A DNA stretch of 64,000 nucleotides from Macrostomum hystrix. Lineage: Eukaryota > Platyhelminthes > Macrostomidae. The stretch spans positions 3,814,001-3,878,000 of the forward strand of contig CATNEN010000034.1 in assembly GCA_950097015.1 (NCBI GenBank), in the 5' to 3' direction. A program made the position numbers and the translations under genes. Shown in pieces: positions 1-11,622 of this stretch (positions are counted from its first letter, which is position 1; each line of letters begins with the position of its first letter). Under the pieces are notes generated by a model. It did no database searches and was not told where the DNA came from. It was given only the letters and a program-made list of their open reading frames with translations.

Positions 1-60
1 TCCCCGTCTCATCTCTCCCGTCTTATCTCTCCCCTGTCTCATCTCTCCCCTGTCTTTTAT
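1..60. repeat. Short CT-rich minisatellite at the window edge
   Basis: A motif close to gtctcatctctcccc is repeated about four times, then decays into tctttatctta runs. It lies upstream of the GMDS exon and so is probably intronic. Similar gtctcatctctc runs recur near 53.88 kb, which suggests a dispersed low-complexity family. Confidence 0.6.
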
Positions 61-266
61 CTTTATCTTATCTTTTATCTTAACACCTTATCTTTTAGCA
101 AGGTGTTATTTGCTGAACTATGCAATTTATTCGTTACCAAGATTTCCAAGTCTGTTTTCGCTATTGTTACTATTTAAACTAAAAGTAAGTGTCGTCTTGG
201 TGATAAATTCCCCACCAAGGAGTGGATTAAAATTGAATTAATCACAAAAGCTGTCCGCCCAATCAG

Positions 267-695
267 GAGCGCCTGGAGCTGGGCAATCTGGACGCCAAGC
301 GTGACTGGGGCCACGCCAAAGACTACGTAGAGGCAATGCACGCCATGCTGCAGCTGGACCAGCCTGACGATTTCGTCATTGCCACAGGCGAGTCGCACAG
401 CGTTCGCGAATTCGTCGTCGCCGCATTCGCCTGCGTCGGCATCCGGCTAGCCTGGCGCGGCTCCGGCGTCGACGAAGTCGGCTTTAACGCCGACGATGCC
501 GCTAGCGAGAATCCGAAAATTATAGTCTGCGTCAATCCGAAATACTTCCGGCCCAGCGAGGTCGACTTCCTATTGGGCGACGCCAGCAAAGCCAAGCAGC
601 GCTTCGGTTGGTCGCCGAAGTACACATTTGAACAGCTGGTCAAGGAGATGGTTGAAGCCGATATGCAGCTGATGAAGCGCAATCCTATGGCCTAG
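267..695 (+). CDS. GMDS: GDP-mannose 4,6-dehydratase, C-terminal exon (partial)
   Basis: This is the last coding exon, about 142 residues, of GDP-D-mannose 4,6-dehydratase, the short-chain dehydrogenase/reductase that converts GDP-mannose to GDP-4-keto-6-deoxymannose, the first step of de novo GDP-fucose synthesis in the cytosol. The family signature [20 protein letters not shown] opens the exon, followed by [16 protein letters not shown], the [15 protein letters not shown] segment and the terminal [17 protein letters not shown]. These match animal GMDS almost position for position. The 3' splice site is most likely the cag ending at 266, preceded by a pyrimidine-rich run; the frame is open further upstream but no longer resembles the family. 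The stop is TAG at 693-695. The N-terminal Rossmann half with the catalytic Tyr/Lys lies left of the window. There is no sign of damage. Confidence 0.95.
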   Translation, partial: ERLELGNLDAKRDWGHAKDYVEAMHAMLQLDQPDDFVIATGESHSVREFVVAAFACVGIRLAWRGSGVDEVGFNADDAASENPKIIVCVNPKYFRPSEVDFLLGDASKAKQRFGWSPKYTFEQLVKEMVEADMQLMKRNPMA

Positions 696-1610
696 ATTGG
701 CATTGCAGCTCGCGTTTTACTCATGGCTTTTATGATTTTTGATGACAATTTTCGAGCTATCTATCAATCTGCTTAGGCTTATGACTCATTCTATCGCGTA
801 AGATTTACAGAATTTTAGAATTAGAATTACATTATGCTGCTAGTCTACTTAAAGCAATGCAAGGCCTACGGAACAAGCAAGGTCCACGAAAGAAAGCTGT
901 TTTTGAAGCTGTTTTAATCTAAAAGTTGTTTGTTTTTAGTTTCCTGTTTTAATTAGCTTATTAGTTTCGGAATTGAATTATTACAAGCTTAGCAAGAATT
1001 CTGCTTGAAGCATTCCCATTTTGTCTGCTCCTCTCTTAAAAACACTTTCATAATGAAATGTTGTTGATTTATTCACATTAGCTTTTTATTGTAGTGTAAG
1101 TATTGAATTACTCTACATATTATATCTAACTTTTATTGTTTATGTATCCAGAAAATTTGACAAGAATTTGTTGGTTATCATTCGATTCTTTTGATTTTGT
1201 TTCACTTTTTCTTCTCTAGAATTTGTTTCCTCTGGTTTAAAGTTCATTTCCACTATGATCCTATCCGGTCATATGTGTAATTGTGCATTCATGTTCCCCC
1301 ACGTGGTTCTTACTCTATACTGAACTCAATGTTTATGTTTAAGTCGGCTGTAGTTACCTGTGCCAATGTTAAACGTTATCTTGATTTTTCTGTTCGTATA
1401 AGGTTTCTATAAAAAAAAATAAAAAAAATTCATTTCTGTTTGTGTCGAAAAAAAACATTTTTTAATTATTGCTTTTTAATGAGAGTTTAAGGTTAGGAAA
1501 TATTGTGAAACAAAAAGGGTTATTAAATTATTATGTATAAAGTGTACGTTGTACGGTGCTTTCACGTTTGTAATGAATTAGGCCACTTTGATGACAATAA
1601 ATACGATGAT
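696..1610 (+). other. GMDS 3' flank and spacer to AIFM1
   Basis: AT-rich sequence with no convincing ORF. An AATAAA hexamer lies at 1596-1601, only about 17 bases before the acceptor-like tatttcag that precedes AIFM1. The spacer probably contains the GMDS 3' UTR. Confidence 0.5.
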
Positions 1611-1630
1611 TATTTCAGCCCACCAATCCA

Positions 1631-4013
1631 ATGCTGCGAATTAATCGCCTTGGCGCCCTACTGGCCTGCCAGCGTTGGTCACTTTTTAATCGATCAGCTG
1701 TCAGCGCCGGCTTGTCTGCATCAGCTGGCGGAGACAGACACGGCGGCAGCTCATCCGATAGCTGGCTGTACAGCATCGGCGCCGGTTTTTTTGCCACCGC
1801 CGGCTGCGTCGCCGCTTTGAATAGCAGCAACGATGAAAGCAGCAGCGGCAGTGGCGGGAAGCAACAGTTTTTATTTATGTCTACAAAAGTAGCCGCTGCT
1901 TCTTCATCCTCATCTTCAGCTGCCGGCATTCACGCCACCCACCAGGACTCGCAGCAACAGAATCGACGCCGACGTCGGATTGTCACTCCGGTTGACCAAT
2001 TCGACACTGGTTCTGGCGAAGTCAAACGATCAGCAGGTCTAACTCAGGCAGATTCTAACGATAGTAAATCTTTGCATAAGAGTGCTTTAACCAGATCGGC
2101 TGCTACTGCCCTGCCCCTAGCTGCTAGTACTGCTGCTGCTGCTTCTCGAGAAGCGCCGAATGTGGAAAATCAGCAGGCTTTAACACCAGTGCCAGCATCG
2201 GCCGCAGAGGACAGTCCAGGCTCCATAGTGGTGATGTCTGATCGAACCGGCCTGCCTAGCCGCGTGCCCTACTTGATTATTGGCAGCGGATTTGCTGGTA
2301 TGGCGGCGGCTAGGGCTATTAGAGCCAGCGATCCGCTTTCTAAGGTAGTTTCTTAGAAAATGAAATCTGCCTGCTACATAGCTTCCAGGTTCTTGGGTAT
2401 TACTGTTGCTCGCATTCTCACCCGCAGGTGCTCATGATTGGCGATGAGCCCTATCCGCCCTACCTGCGCCCGCCTCTATCCAAAGAACTCTGGCGTCGCA
2501 AGGAGGACCGGGTGAAAGCTATGCTGTCGCCTCTAGGCGATATGCGCAAAAATTCTTGGCTATTTGTGGAGCCAGATTCATTCTTCATCGATCCGCAGCG
2601 GCTTCATCAGGCTGACACTGGTGGTGTTGGCCTATGGAAGGGGCGCCGTGTTGTGGCTCTAGATGTTAACGAGAAATGCGTCACTTTGGACAGCGGCGAT
2701 CGGGTGCACTACGGCAAGTGTCTCCTAGCAACCGGCGGCCGGCCGCGCAGTCTGCCAGTGTTTGACGCAGCCGCGGCGCAATCGCCAGAATTGGCTAGCC
2801 GGATTGTGCACTTTCGCGGTATCGACGATTTTCAAACCCTGCGCGAACGCGCCAATCGGGCTAAATCTGTTGCCGTGATTGGCGGCGGCTTTCTTGGCTG
2901 CGAGCTGGCCGTTAGCCTGACCGAGGTGGCTAAGAAGACGGGATTGGAGGTTAGCTGCCTTAAGTCTTATCTATAAGAACAAACTAGATTGTTTCTAAAG
3001 AAGTTTCCTAATAAAAGAAACCAAATTTCCGTTGCCAGGTGCACCAGGTGTTCAAAGAGCCTGGCACCCTGGCCCATGTGCTGCCGCCTCACCTATCTGA
3101 GCACACATCAAAATTCATAGCCAATAGCGGTGTTAGCCAGTATCCGGGCGAACAGGTGGCCTCGGTTAGCTGGGACCAGACAACTGGCCGAGTGAACATC
3201 GGCCTGAGCTCCGGGCAAAGCCTCACTGTGGATCTCTGCCTAGTTGCCGTTGGCATCGAGCCCAATACTCAGCTAGCTGAGTCGGCGGGACTGGAAGTCG
3301 ACTCAACCGACGGCGGCTTCCTAGTCAACGCCGAACTGGAAGCGCGAGCCGATCTCTACGCTGCCGGCGACGCCTGCTCTTATTATGATGTACTATTAGG
3401 CCGGCGTCGGGTTGAGCACGTGAATCACGCCGAGGAGAGCGGCGCCGTGGCCGGACGGAACATGGCCTCGGAGCCTGGCGATCCTGACCGCAAGCGGTCC
3501 ACCTATCAGCACCAGAGCTCGTTCTGGTGCAACCTGGCCAACACCTTGGCCTGGGACGCTGTTGGCCTGGTCGATTCTCGCCTAGAGACTCAGTCATTCT
3601 TTGCGATGCCGCCCCCCGCTTCCGATGCGGACGCGGAGTCGTCTGGCCAACAAACGGCCGACTATCAATACCCCGGCGTAGTTTTCTATCTCAAAGCCGG
3701 CCGAGTTGTTGGCATTCTGCTGTGGAATCTGCCAGACGAAATCTTTCAAGATAAAAAGGCTTTCGCGCCGTCTCGCCTAAATCTGGCTAGAAAAGTGCTA
3801 GCTGACAGACAGCTGGCCGATCCGGCAGCTCTGCTGGCTCTAGCCAAGGAGTTCGACGTCTACCAGACTGTTGACGACGACTATCAGGATCTAAAGAAGT
3901 ACATGGAGTCCAAGGAGAAGCAGCAGAAACTGGACGAAGAGAAATCTGCGGGCTCCGATGCCAGCCCTTCTGGCAGCTCCGCCGTTGGCCCCGGCGTTGC
4001 TGTGCCCGCTTGA
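1631..4013 (+). CDS. AIFM1: Apoptosis-inducing factor 1, mitochondrial (3 exons)
   Basis: Exons 1631-2344, 2428-2949 and 3039-4013, all phase 0, give 736 residues (human AIFM1 is 613; the excess is a longer low-complexity N-terminus). AIFM1 is an FAD/NADH flavoprotein anchored in the inner mitochondrial membrane, needed for respiratory-complex assembly and able to move to the nucleus in cell death. The N-terminus is Arg-rich and free of acids, as in a presequence, and is followed by a hydrophobic segment near residues 45-63 matching the AIF membrane anchor. The FAD-binding IIGSGFAG lies near 216-223, followed by PPYLRPPLSKELW, the CLLATGG motif, the NADH-binding VIGGGFLGCELA, VAVGIEPN and YAAGDACSYYD. 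The LGRRRVEHVNHAEESG block and the AIF C-terminal region VVFYLKAGRVVGILLWN are also present. The start is the first ATG after an acceptor-like tatttcag ending at 1618, which may be a trans-splice site. The gene looks intact. Confidence 0.95.
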
Positions 4014-4216
4014 AAGCCGAGTTTCTTTTGCTATATAGACTACTCACATCTGAATAGTAGTAGTATAGTAAATTAGCTTATGCCAGATGTTTTACTTACC
4101 ACCCTGTTGTCATGGCGAAGATTTGAGAATGGATATCCAACACGCATCCATCTTGTTGCCTATTCTGTTTATGTATTCATAGTGCATATATACTGGTAAG
4201 GCTATTCATCAGGCTG

Positions 4217-4222
4217 AATAAA
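4217..4222 (+). terminator. AIFM1 poly(A) signal
   Basis: Canonical AATAAA about 200 bases after the AIFM1 stop. A second AATAAA follows near 4405, still before the CDK12 start at 4577. Confidence 0.45.
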
Positions 4223-4576
4223 TGTGTAATTATAAGTTTTTGTGGAAATTTGCCATCTTTGTTTACAGTTTCCTGCTCATTGGGTATAATTCATCATGGC
4301 GATGTGTAAGCGGCTAATTTAATAATTGCTAACATTTTAATGTTTTGTTTCCAGTTGCAGTCGTTTTTCAAGTTAGATATGTGTTACAATTGAAGAGTAA
4401 AAGAGAATAAATGAGTATCTACAGGTATATTTTTTCTTTGAAGAGACTGTCCGAGTTGTAGAAGGCATCACTAAAAAGTCTAAATTTATAATGTTCAAGT
4501 CGGTAGAAAATGCTCATTAATTTCTGTCTGAAATCTATTCATTCCGCTACGTTACAGTTCTCAAGCCGTTTTCGCA

Positions 4577-7500
4577 ATGCTGGAAGATAAGAAGCAGAAG
4601 AAGAAGAAGAAGGAAAAGAAAAAGAAGGAGAAGAAAGAAAAGAAAGAGAAGCGACAAAAGAAGGAGAAAAAGGAGAAGCGGGTGAAGAAGGAGAAAGTGC
4701 GCAGCCCCAGTTCAGGATCAGCTAGTGGCGCCGCTGCTGCAGCTAACAGCGACCACTCGGACGCATCGCCGCCTAGAAACAAGCGTTCAGCTCCGGCCTC
4801 CACTGTAGCGGCACCCGCCTCCGCTGCTCAGCCTGTGTCTTCGTCCGGCTCAACCAGTGGCAACGATTATCGTCGCTCCGGCCACAGTCGGTATCATCAT
4901 CAGCGCGAGCGGTCCAGATCGCGCGATCGGGCTGATCGATCCAGCGGCAGGGAGCGAGGCGGCGGACGGCCCAGCATCAGCGTCGGCCTCTGGTCGGAGA
5001 TATCTCGCAACACTGGCTGCGCGCCCGACCTGCCGCCGCCGCCACCGACGCAGCAGCTCCCGCCGCCTTCGACGCTGCCACCGCCGCCGACGTTGCCGAC
5101 GACGACAAGTTCGAAGCGGCCAGCAGCTGACGAACAGCAGCAGCCATCGGCTAGTAAGTTGGCTCGCCATTCGGACAGGGAAAGGACTGACAGCAAGCGA
5201 CATCACCATCATCAACACCATCATCAGCATCATGGTCAGGAAGTTCGCCTGGAAGACATAAGCCTACCGACTGGCAAGCCCGCTGGCGGATCTTCCTCGA
5301 CTGCCACAGCCACTGCTGTCTCCAAAGACGCTCAGCAGCAACAGCAGCGGCGCTTGTCGACATTGCCGAATCTGCCAATGCCGCCAGGCATGGAATTGGC
5401 TTCGGGGGGCAGCTCCGGCAAGTCTAGGAAGTCGCAGCAGCAGCAGCGCCTATCAACGCTGCCTGATCTACCTTTGCCGAGTGTTGATAAACTTGATCAT
5501 AAGCGAACTCAAAGATCATCTGCTTCCTCATCCTCTCACCAGCAGCCGCCGCAACAGCAGCAGCAAAATCCTTTGCCGCACACTCCACAATCAGCCAACG
5601 GACCTGGCGCTTTTGCCTCTGTCCTTGGTCCCATGCCAACTTCTGCCGCCGCTGACAATACCACGAAACCGAAGCTTTGTCAGCGGCGTCGCAAGGATGC
5701 CCAGAATTTGGTGAGCTGCTGTTTTTTCGCGCATATCCCTTCAAACCACTGACGTGCCTTTTGATTCATTCAAGTAGGCTTCCTACAGCCTTAGTCCACT
5801 GCCTTACCTTGAGTCATTCCAATTGACATCCCACTGCCTTACCTTGAGCCATTCCAATTGACATCCCACTGCCTTACCTTGAGCCATTCCGATTGACATC
5901 CCACTGCCTTACCTTGAGCCATTCCAATTGACATCCCACTGCCTTACCTTGAGCCATTCCGATTGACATCCCACTGCCTTACCTTGAGCCATTCCAATTG
6001 ACATCCCACTGCCTTACCTTGAGCCATTCCAATTGACATCCCACTGCCTTACCTTGAGCCATTCCAATTGACATCCCACTGCCTTACCTTGAGCCATTCC
6101 AATTGACATCCCACTGCCTTACCTTGAGCCATTCCAATTGACATCCCACTGACCTTTTCAAGTAGGTTTGCCCATCATTGTCTGTAACCTTTAATGTCGC
6201 GAGCTGCCTACTCACTGACCCGCAGGTGTTCATGGATCGCACGCTGGCCGACTTCGATATCCTTGCCCAGGTTGGTGAAGGCGCCTACGGTCAGGTGTAC
6301 AAGGCTCGCGATCGCGCCACCGGGGAATTGCGCGCTCTAAAACGTGTACGCCTAGAAAAGGAGAAGGAAGGCTTCCCAATAACAGCAGTGCGAGAAATAA
6401 AAATCCTAAAACAATTGCACCATCCCAATATTGTCAATCTGAGCGAGATTGTCACAGACGAGGCCTCATTCTACCTGGTGTTTGACTACATGGATCACGA
6501 TCTGTTCGGCTTGTTGGAATCATCCGATGCCGAGTTTACCGAGCAGCACATTGCGGGCATGATGAAGCAACTTCTAGATGGACTAAATTATTGTCATGGC
6601 AAGCGTTTCTTACATCGCGACATTAAGTGCTCAAATGTGCTCATCAATAATGAGGGCCAGATTAAATTAGCTGACTTCGGTTTGGCTCGCCTAGTGGCTG
6701 GCGAGGATCGACCGTACACTAATCCGGTCATCACATTGTGGTACCGGCCGCCTGAACTGCTACTAGGCGAATTGCAGTACTCCACAGCCATTGATATCTG
6801 GTCGTGCGGCTGCATACTTGGCGAATTGTTCACTAGGAAGCCGCTGTTTCAGGCCAATAGAGAGCCGGAACAGTTGGAAGCTATCAGTCTGGTGGGTAGA
6901 TTTTTTTGAGTTTCAAATAATATTTAAGACAGTATCCCTATTGCCGAACACTCATCCCTATGTCTGTGTGCATATTTTCGCTTTTATTTGCATTTGTACT
7001 TTTATGTACACTTGCACTTTAAAAGTTCCTGTGCAACTTAAAAGTGCCTGTATACTTTAAAAGTGCCTGTGCACTTTTAGATCAATCATTTAAAAGATCA
7101 AGTATTTATTGCCTAATACCTGCGCAATCAGGTGTACCTACATGCACAAACACTGCATCTCAAGCATGTTAGATTGCCATCTCGCCTACTAATATTAATA
7201 GTACATATGCACTTTTATTTACCTATGTACTTTTAAGTACACCGCACTTTTTCGCCGATTCATATTCACATTAACATTAACACTGTACTTTAAAATTTTT
7301 AATGCTTACTCTTCTCTCTTCTAATCGCTTCTCCAGCTGTGTGGCACGCCCTGCCCGGCCCTCTGGCCCAGCGTTGTTCGCCTTCGCGATTTCGGCGTCT
7401 ACAAGCCGAAGCGGCAGCATCGTAGACGCCTGCGCGAAGAGCTGGCCTTCATGCCTGGCCCGGCGCTGGACCTGTTGGACTCCATGCTGCAGCTGGATCC

Positions 7501-8361
7501 GGAGAAGCGCTGCTCAGCCCAGCAGGCTTTGGACGGGCCATGGCTAAAGAATGTGGACCCTAACGCTGTGCCCAAGCCTAATCTACCAGCTGATCAGGTG
7601 CGTTTTTGAGTCCTAAAGTCGGGTCAGGGGGTCAGGGTTTTAGTGGCGGAGTGTTCGGCATCCCCATTGAAAACGCGGCGAAGCTACGTTAATCTGTGGC
7701 GCAGCCGCGGAGATAGAGCTTATCGCCCTTGAGGGCCAATCCTTAAGGCCCAGTGAGAGTGTCAGGGAAAATGTGCACCCATCAGCAGAACGGGCAGAAT
7801 TGCCTCTCCTGCAGATATCCTCATATATAATGTCATCATATTAACTGGCAGGACTGTCACGAAATGTGGAGCAAGCGCAAACGAAAGCAGCAACAACAAC
7901 AGCAGCAGCAGCAGCAACAACAACAACAACAACAATTTGCCAATCGTCAAGGCATATCGCGCAATTCGAGCATGGTTGATTTGCAAGAGCGCGAAATGAA
8001 AAAGAGCGCCGGCTATCATAATCAGCAGCAGCAGCAGCCCTCGGCTCTGCTAGAGACCAGAGACCGACGGGCGGCGCCCCAGGAGCTAGCCGAGGATCTC
8101 AGCCGCCTGCTAGCCGCAGATCCCACCCTAATTGACCGGCTAATGACGCGCAGCGAAGGCGGCGGCGACGGTGGCGACGGCGCGCCCGCTGGAGTCGAAT
8201 TGGAGCCTCAGGCGGCGCAGGCGTTGCGCGAACTGCGAGCCCAGCTGTCCTCAGAATCCGCAGGCGGGGTCGCATCGAATTCGGAGCTTCTGCGAGGACT
8301 CCGGGCCGCTCTAGCCAGTCTGGCCAGCAAGGGTGAGGCCACCAGTAGCTATGCCAGCTAG
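4577..8361 (+). CDS. CDK12: CDK12/CDK13-type cyclin-dependent kinase (4 exons)
   Basis: Exons 4577-5710, 6226-6891, 7337-7597 and 7852-8361 (all phase 0) encode about 856 residues. CDK12/13 with cyclin K phosphorylates the RNA polymerase II C-terminal domain during elongation. The N-terminus has a very long Lys/Glu run, an Arg/Ser region, His-rich and Pro-rich tracts. The kinase domain follows: glycine loop GEGAYGQV at about 395, catalytic Lys about 417, the PITAVRE helix (PITAIRE in CDK12/13) at about 429, HRDIKCSN at about 508, DFG at about 528, and T-loop [14 protein letters not shown] with the phospho-Thr near 543. [11 protein letters not shown] and the post-kinase [14 protein letters not shown] extension are CDK12/13-specific. 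The insert present in human CDK12 between EIVTD and FYLVF is missing. A poly-Gln run (7889-7935) and an Ala/Gly-rich tail end the protein. The start is the first ATG after an acceptor-like cgttacag at 4557. CDK12 and CDK13 cannot be separated here; a single ancestral gene is likely. Confidence 0.95.
5787..6155. repeat. 35-bp minisatellite in CDK12 intron 1
   Basis: About ten near-identical 35-bp units containing catcccactgccttacctt, with a single a/g variable site in the ccattcc(a/g)attg part. The array fills most of the 515-bp intron (5711-6225). Confidence 0.95.
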
Positions 8362-9317
8362 CGCTGCTTTTATTAAAGCTTTGCTCTTCTATTGCAGCAG
8401 ATCGATAAATAGTCAGTCTGGGCAATTTGATAATAGCGGCATTCCATAGGACTGTGGATTCGATAAACTATATCTGTATCTATAATACTAGGACGGAGAA
8501 TTATATGTGACAGCGTCCTCTCTTGTTACTTTTTTACGCTCGTACTCCCTGTTCTTGCTCTGTGTCTCTCGCATTGTATTTTTGCCCGGTTTGTTGCTAA
8601 CTTTAAGCGTAGCAAATTAGAAAAGTGAAGAGGCTGGGCAAAATGCGCTTTAAGCGCAGTGGCGCCAAAATTATACGAACAGCTGCTTGTAGAGCTTGTA
8701 ATAAGATTAATAAGTAGAATGCATCGACCAACTCGAAAAGCACTCTGCAAAAAACACAGTTAATATGTTCTGCTTCTTGTCGTGTATTTTATTTTATTTG
8801 CTTTCTCTACTCCCCCCTAGGCACTGAGCGAATCCTATTAGTGCTTATTTTATTTCCATTTAACAAGTTGTTAGCTCGCTTGTAAGTTATTTAATTACAA
8901 ATCAGTAAATTTGGACATAAATTAATTTTTGTTAATAATAATTACGTTGGACAGTGCATAAATGGATTAGTAAAAGCAACAGTTATGCTTGTGGAGTCAC
9001 TCATGTGTATAAGGCTTATTGTGGTTTTATTAAAAAATGTTCTGTTCTGTATGTTTTTTTTGTCATTTGGTTCTGGAAGTTATATGTTATTTGTATCTAC
9101 CACTTCAAACCTCTATTCTTTGTAGAGCAAGTTGTATTCAAAGAGTTGAAGTTTAAATCAGGTTGCAGTTGAATCATTTTAGGTCAAACAGGTTTTAGCT
9201 GAAGAATGGAAGTTAGGACTGGCCGCAGTTGAAGAATTAAATATCAAGACTGGTTGCAGTCGAGGAATATGAGGTTAGAGCCTCATATTTTTTCTTTATC
9301 CCTTTCGAAGCCTTACT
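8362..9317 (+). other. CDK12 3' flank, no gene seen
   Basis: AT-rich sequence after the CDK12 stop. ATTAAA occurs at 8372-8377, close to the stop, as a possible poly(A) signal. Short ORFs here are unsupported. Confidence 0.4.
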
Positions 9318-9450
9318 CTCTGTGACACCCACCTCACTCCCCATGACACCCACCTCACTCCCGAATGACACCCACCTCACTCCCCATGACACCCACCTCA
9401 CTCCCATGACACCACCTCACTCCCCATGGCACCCACCTCAACTCCCTGTG
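9318..9450. repeat. About 22-bp minisatellite
   Basis: Roughly six copies of a unit containing tgacacccacctcactcccc, with small indels between copies. Intergenic. Confidence 0.85.
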
Positions 9451-9887
9451 TTCCCACCTCGCCCGCTACACCCATCGAGCAGTTGTCGGTTGCGAATAGG
9501 ATGGGTCGGGCATGGAAAAATCCTCAGAGTGAATGTACTCGTATTTTCAGTAGGTTAAAAATATTATAATAAACTAAATGAATAATTTTGCTTTTAGAGC
9601 ATGCTAGTTTGGGGTCTATCCCGTTGGAAAGTTTTCTCAGAACACAAGTTGAAGTAAGTTGAAAACTGATTCACTATGTATTTTTTTTTATCAAAAGACA
9701 CATGTAGATGTATACAGACATACATACATAGACACACTTGTAGATAAAAGGGACTGTATCTTAATATATTAGCATTAGCAATTAATACATTAGCAAAAAA
9801 CTGAAATGGAACAAACGTCTTTATGTTCTTAACTGAGTAGCAAGAAATTTCTCGAAAACCGACTTGAATAAACTCTTCTAGCAGATT

Positions 9888-10341
9888 TTGCGACCCATTC
9901 TGAGGACCAGTCGAGATTTGAAACTGATTTCATAGCATCCCATTTTATGGACCACTCAGGATTTTAAACGGATTTAGCATTCCATTCTGAGGACCAGTCA
10001 CGGGATTTAAAACCGATTTAGCATTCCATTCTGAGGACCAGTCACGGGATTTAAAACCGATTTAGCATTCCATTCTGAGGACCAGTCACGGGATTTAAAA
10101 CCGATTTACCATTCCATTCTGAGGACCAGTCACGGGATTTAAAACCGATTTAGCATTCCATTCTGAGGACCAGTCACGGGATTTAAAACCGATTTAGCAT
10201 TCCATTTTGAGGACCAGTCGGGATTTAAAACTGATTTAGCATTCCATTCTGAGGACCAGTCGGGATTTAAAACTGATTTAGCATTCCATTCTGAGGACCA
10301 GTGACGGGATTTAAAACGGATTTAGCATTCCATTCTGAGGA
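9888..10341. repeat. 44-bp minisatellite
   Basis: About ten units containing tagcattccattctgagga and cagtcacgggatttaaaac. Outer copies lack the 'cac' of cagtcacggg, so the array shows clear subfamilies. Confidence 0.95.
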
Positions 10342-10595
10342 CTTTACATGACGTGGCCTTATTCAAAGCTTGTATAAGTACTTCATAATTCTAATGACCA
10401 GTAGCTTACGTTTTACGTCTGCTCAATAACCCGGCCCGAAAAGCAGTTAGCTTCAAGCTTAAAAAACTATACGATGGGCTACATCGGGCACAAGCTAACT
10501 TTAGGAAACCGAAAATAAAAGCTTGGCTGCTGAGTCTCCCACACAAGCTAAGTAAATGATATGCATAACTGCTCACTTGAGCACACACACTGGCT

Positions 10596-11579
10596 TCATC
10601 CAAGAAGACCCTCCGGCGGAATCGGAGGCGCTGTTTGAGAATTGCGCTCCACTAACCAGCCAGTGTTCGGACCCAACGGTAAGCAGCAGAAACAGCGAGC
10701 TGTGCTCATCAGCCTCTGTCCGTACATGCTCAGTCGGGTGTTCTCGGGGACTGTCCGATTCCACAGCAGCACCAGCGGCGATCCGGAGCTGCCCAGCCGA
10801 CAGCGCCAAGGGCGCCTAGCCGCGAAGGCCGGATGGAAGTTTTCCAGCAGGCGCAGACAGGCATCTCTGCTCCATTTAGCGTCGCTCTCCAGGCAGAACA
10901 GCATGTACTTGACATTGCAGCCGGTGCGGCTTAGTCTGCGAAGTATGAGCGAGTCCCTCAGCTTCAGGCCGCACTTGGTCTTGTTAACAATGGCCTTCAG
11001 TGTTGCCAGGTTGCCGAGCAGCTTGGCCAGCAATTCCAACTGAAACACTACGCAGAAGCAGTAGCGCGATTTCTGATTGTAAAAGAGAGCCGCCTCTTGA
11101 CGGCACTGCAGCCCGATGCCATCGGACGGGGTAGCCGGCTTCAGCTCCAGCAGCAGCCTGTCATTCCACATCATTAGCTGGCAATCCGTGTCTAGGCTGC
11201 TAGTCTGATGTTTGACACTGCCGCGTGTGGTGCAGAAAGTCGTTGCGCCCTGCTGGCGCAGTGGATGCGGATGCAGCGGCTGCGGCGCCGAATCATTTTC
11301 CTCCGATAACCTTATCGATTGTTCAGTCTGCTCCTGCTCCAGCTGTAGCAAAAAAGTCTGCTTTTGGCGGGTGGGTCTCTCAAATTCTGACAATCTGTTG
11401 CTTTGATTGCTGGCTGTCCTGACACTCTCTGAATCGGAGAGGGTGCACGAGACGATTATGTCAGCATCGCATTCAGAATCTGTCGGGGCAGCGGCTGCCC
11501 TCTGTCTGGCCTTATTTATTCGGCGAAGTAGTACGGCCGCACTACAACCGAGGTCGATGTCGATTGGCTCATTGTCCAT
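10596..11579 (-). CDS. Unrecognised protein, 327 aa
   Basis: An uninterrupted minus-strand frame from ATG at 11579 to a stop at 10596. The N-terminal 130 residues are acidic, Ser/Gln-rich and probably disordered. The rest looks folded, with alternating hydrophobic segments such as RYCFCVVFQLELLAKLLGNL and NVKYMLFCLESDAKWSRDAC, then a basic tail. I do not recognise the family. The pattern of a short beta strand, an acidic turn and a helix near the end faintly recalls the PH-like domain of REC114, but this is a guess. It is transcribed head-to-head with the Crypton gene across a hairpin (11623-11727), so it could be a second gene of the same mobile element or an unrelated neighbour. The frame also opens 12 codons further upstream from a GTG; the ATG is preferred. 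The 3' end could be altered by an unseen intron. Confidence 0.5.
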   Translation of the reverse strand: MDNEPIDIDLGCSAAVLLRRINKARQRAAAAPTDSECDADIIVSCTLSDSESVRTASNQSNRLSEFERPTRQKQTFLLQLEQEQTEQSIRLSEENDSAPQPLHPHPLRQQGATTFCTTRGSVKHQTSSLDTDCQLMMWNDRLLLELKPATPSDGIGLQCRQEAALFYNQKSRYCFCVVFQLELLAKLLGNLATLKAIVNKTKCGLKLRDSLILRRLSRTGCNVKYMLFCLESDAKWSRDACLRLLENFHPAFAARRPWRCRLGSSGSPLVLLWNRTVPENTRLSMYGQRLMSTARCFCCLPLGPNTGWLVERNSQTAPPIPPEGLLG

Positions 11580-11622
11580 TGTGTGCGACTCTTTGCTTAT
11601 CTCTGAGTTCTCCACATTGGAA

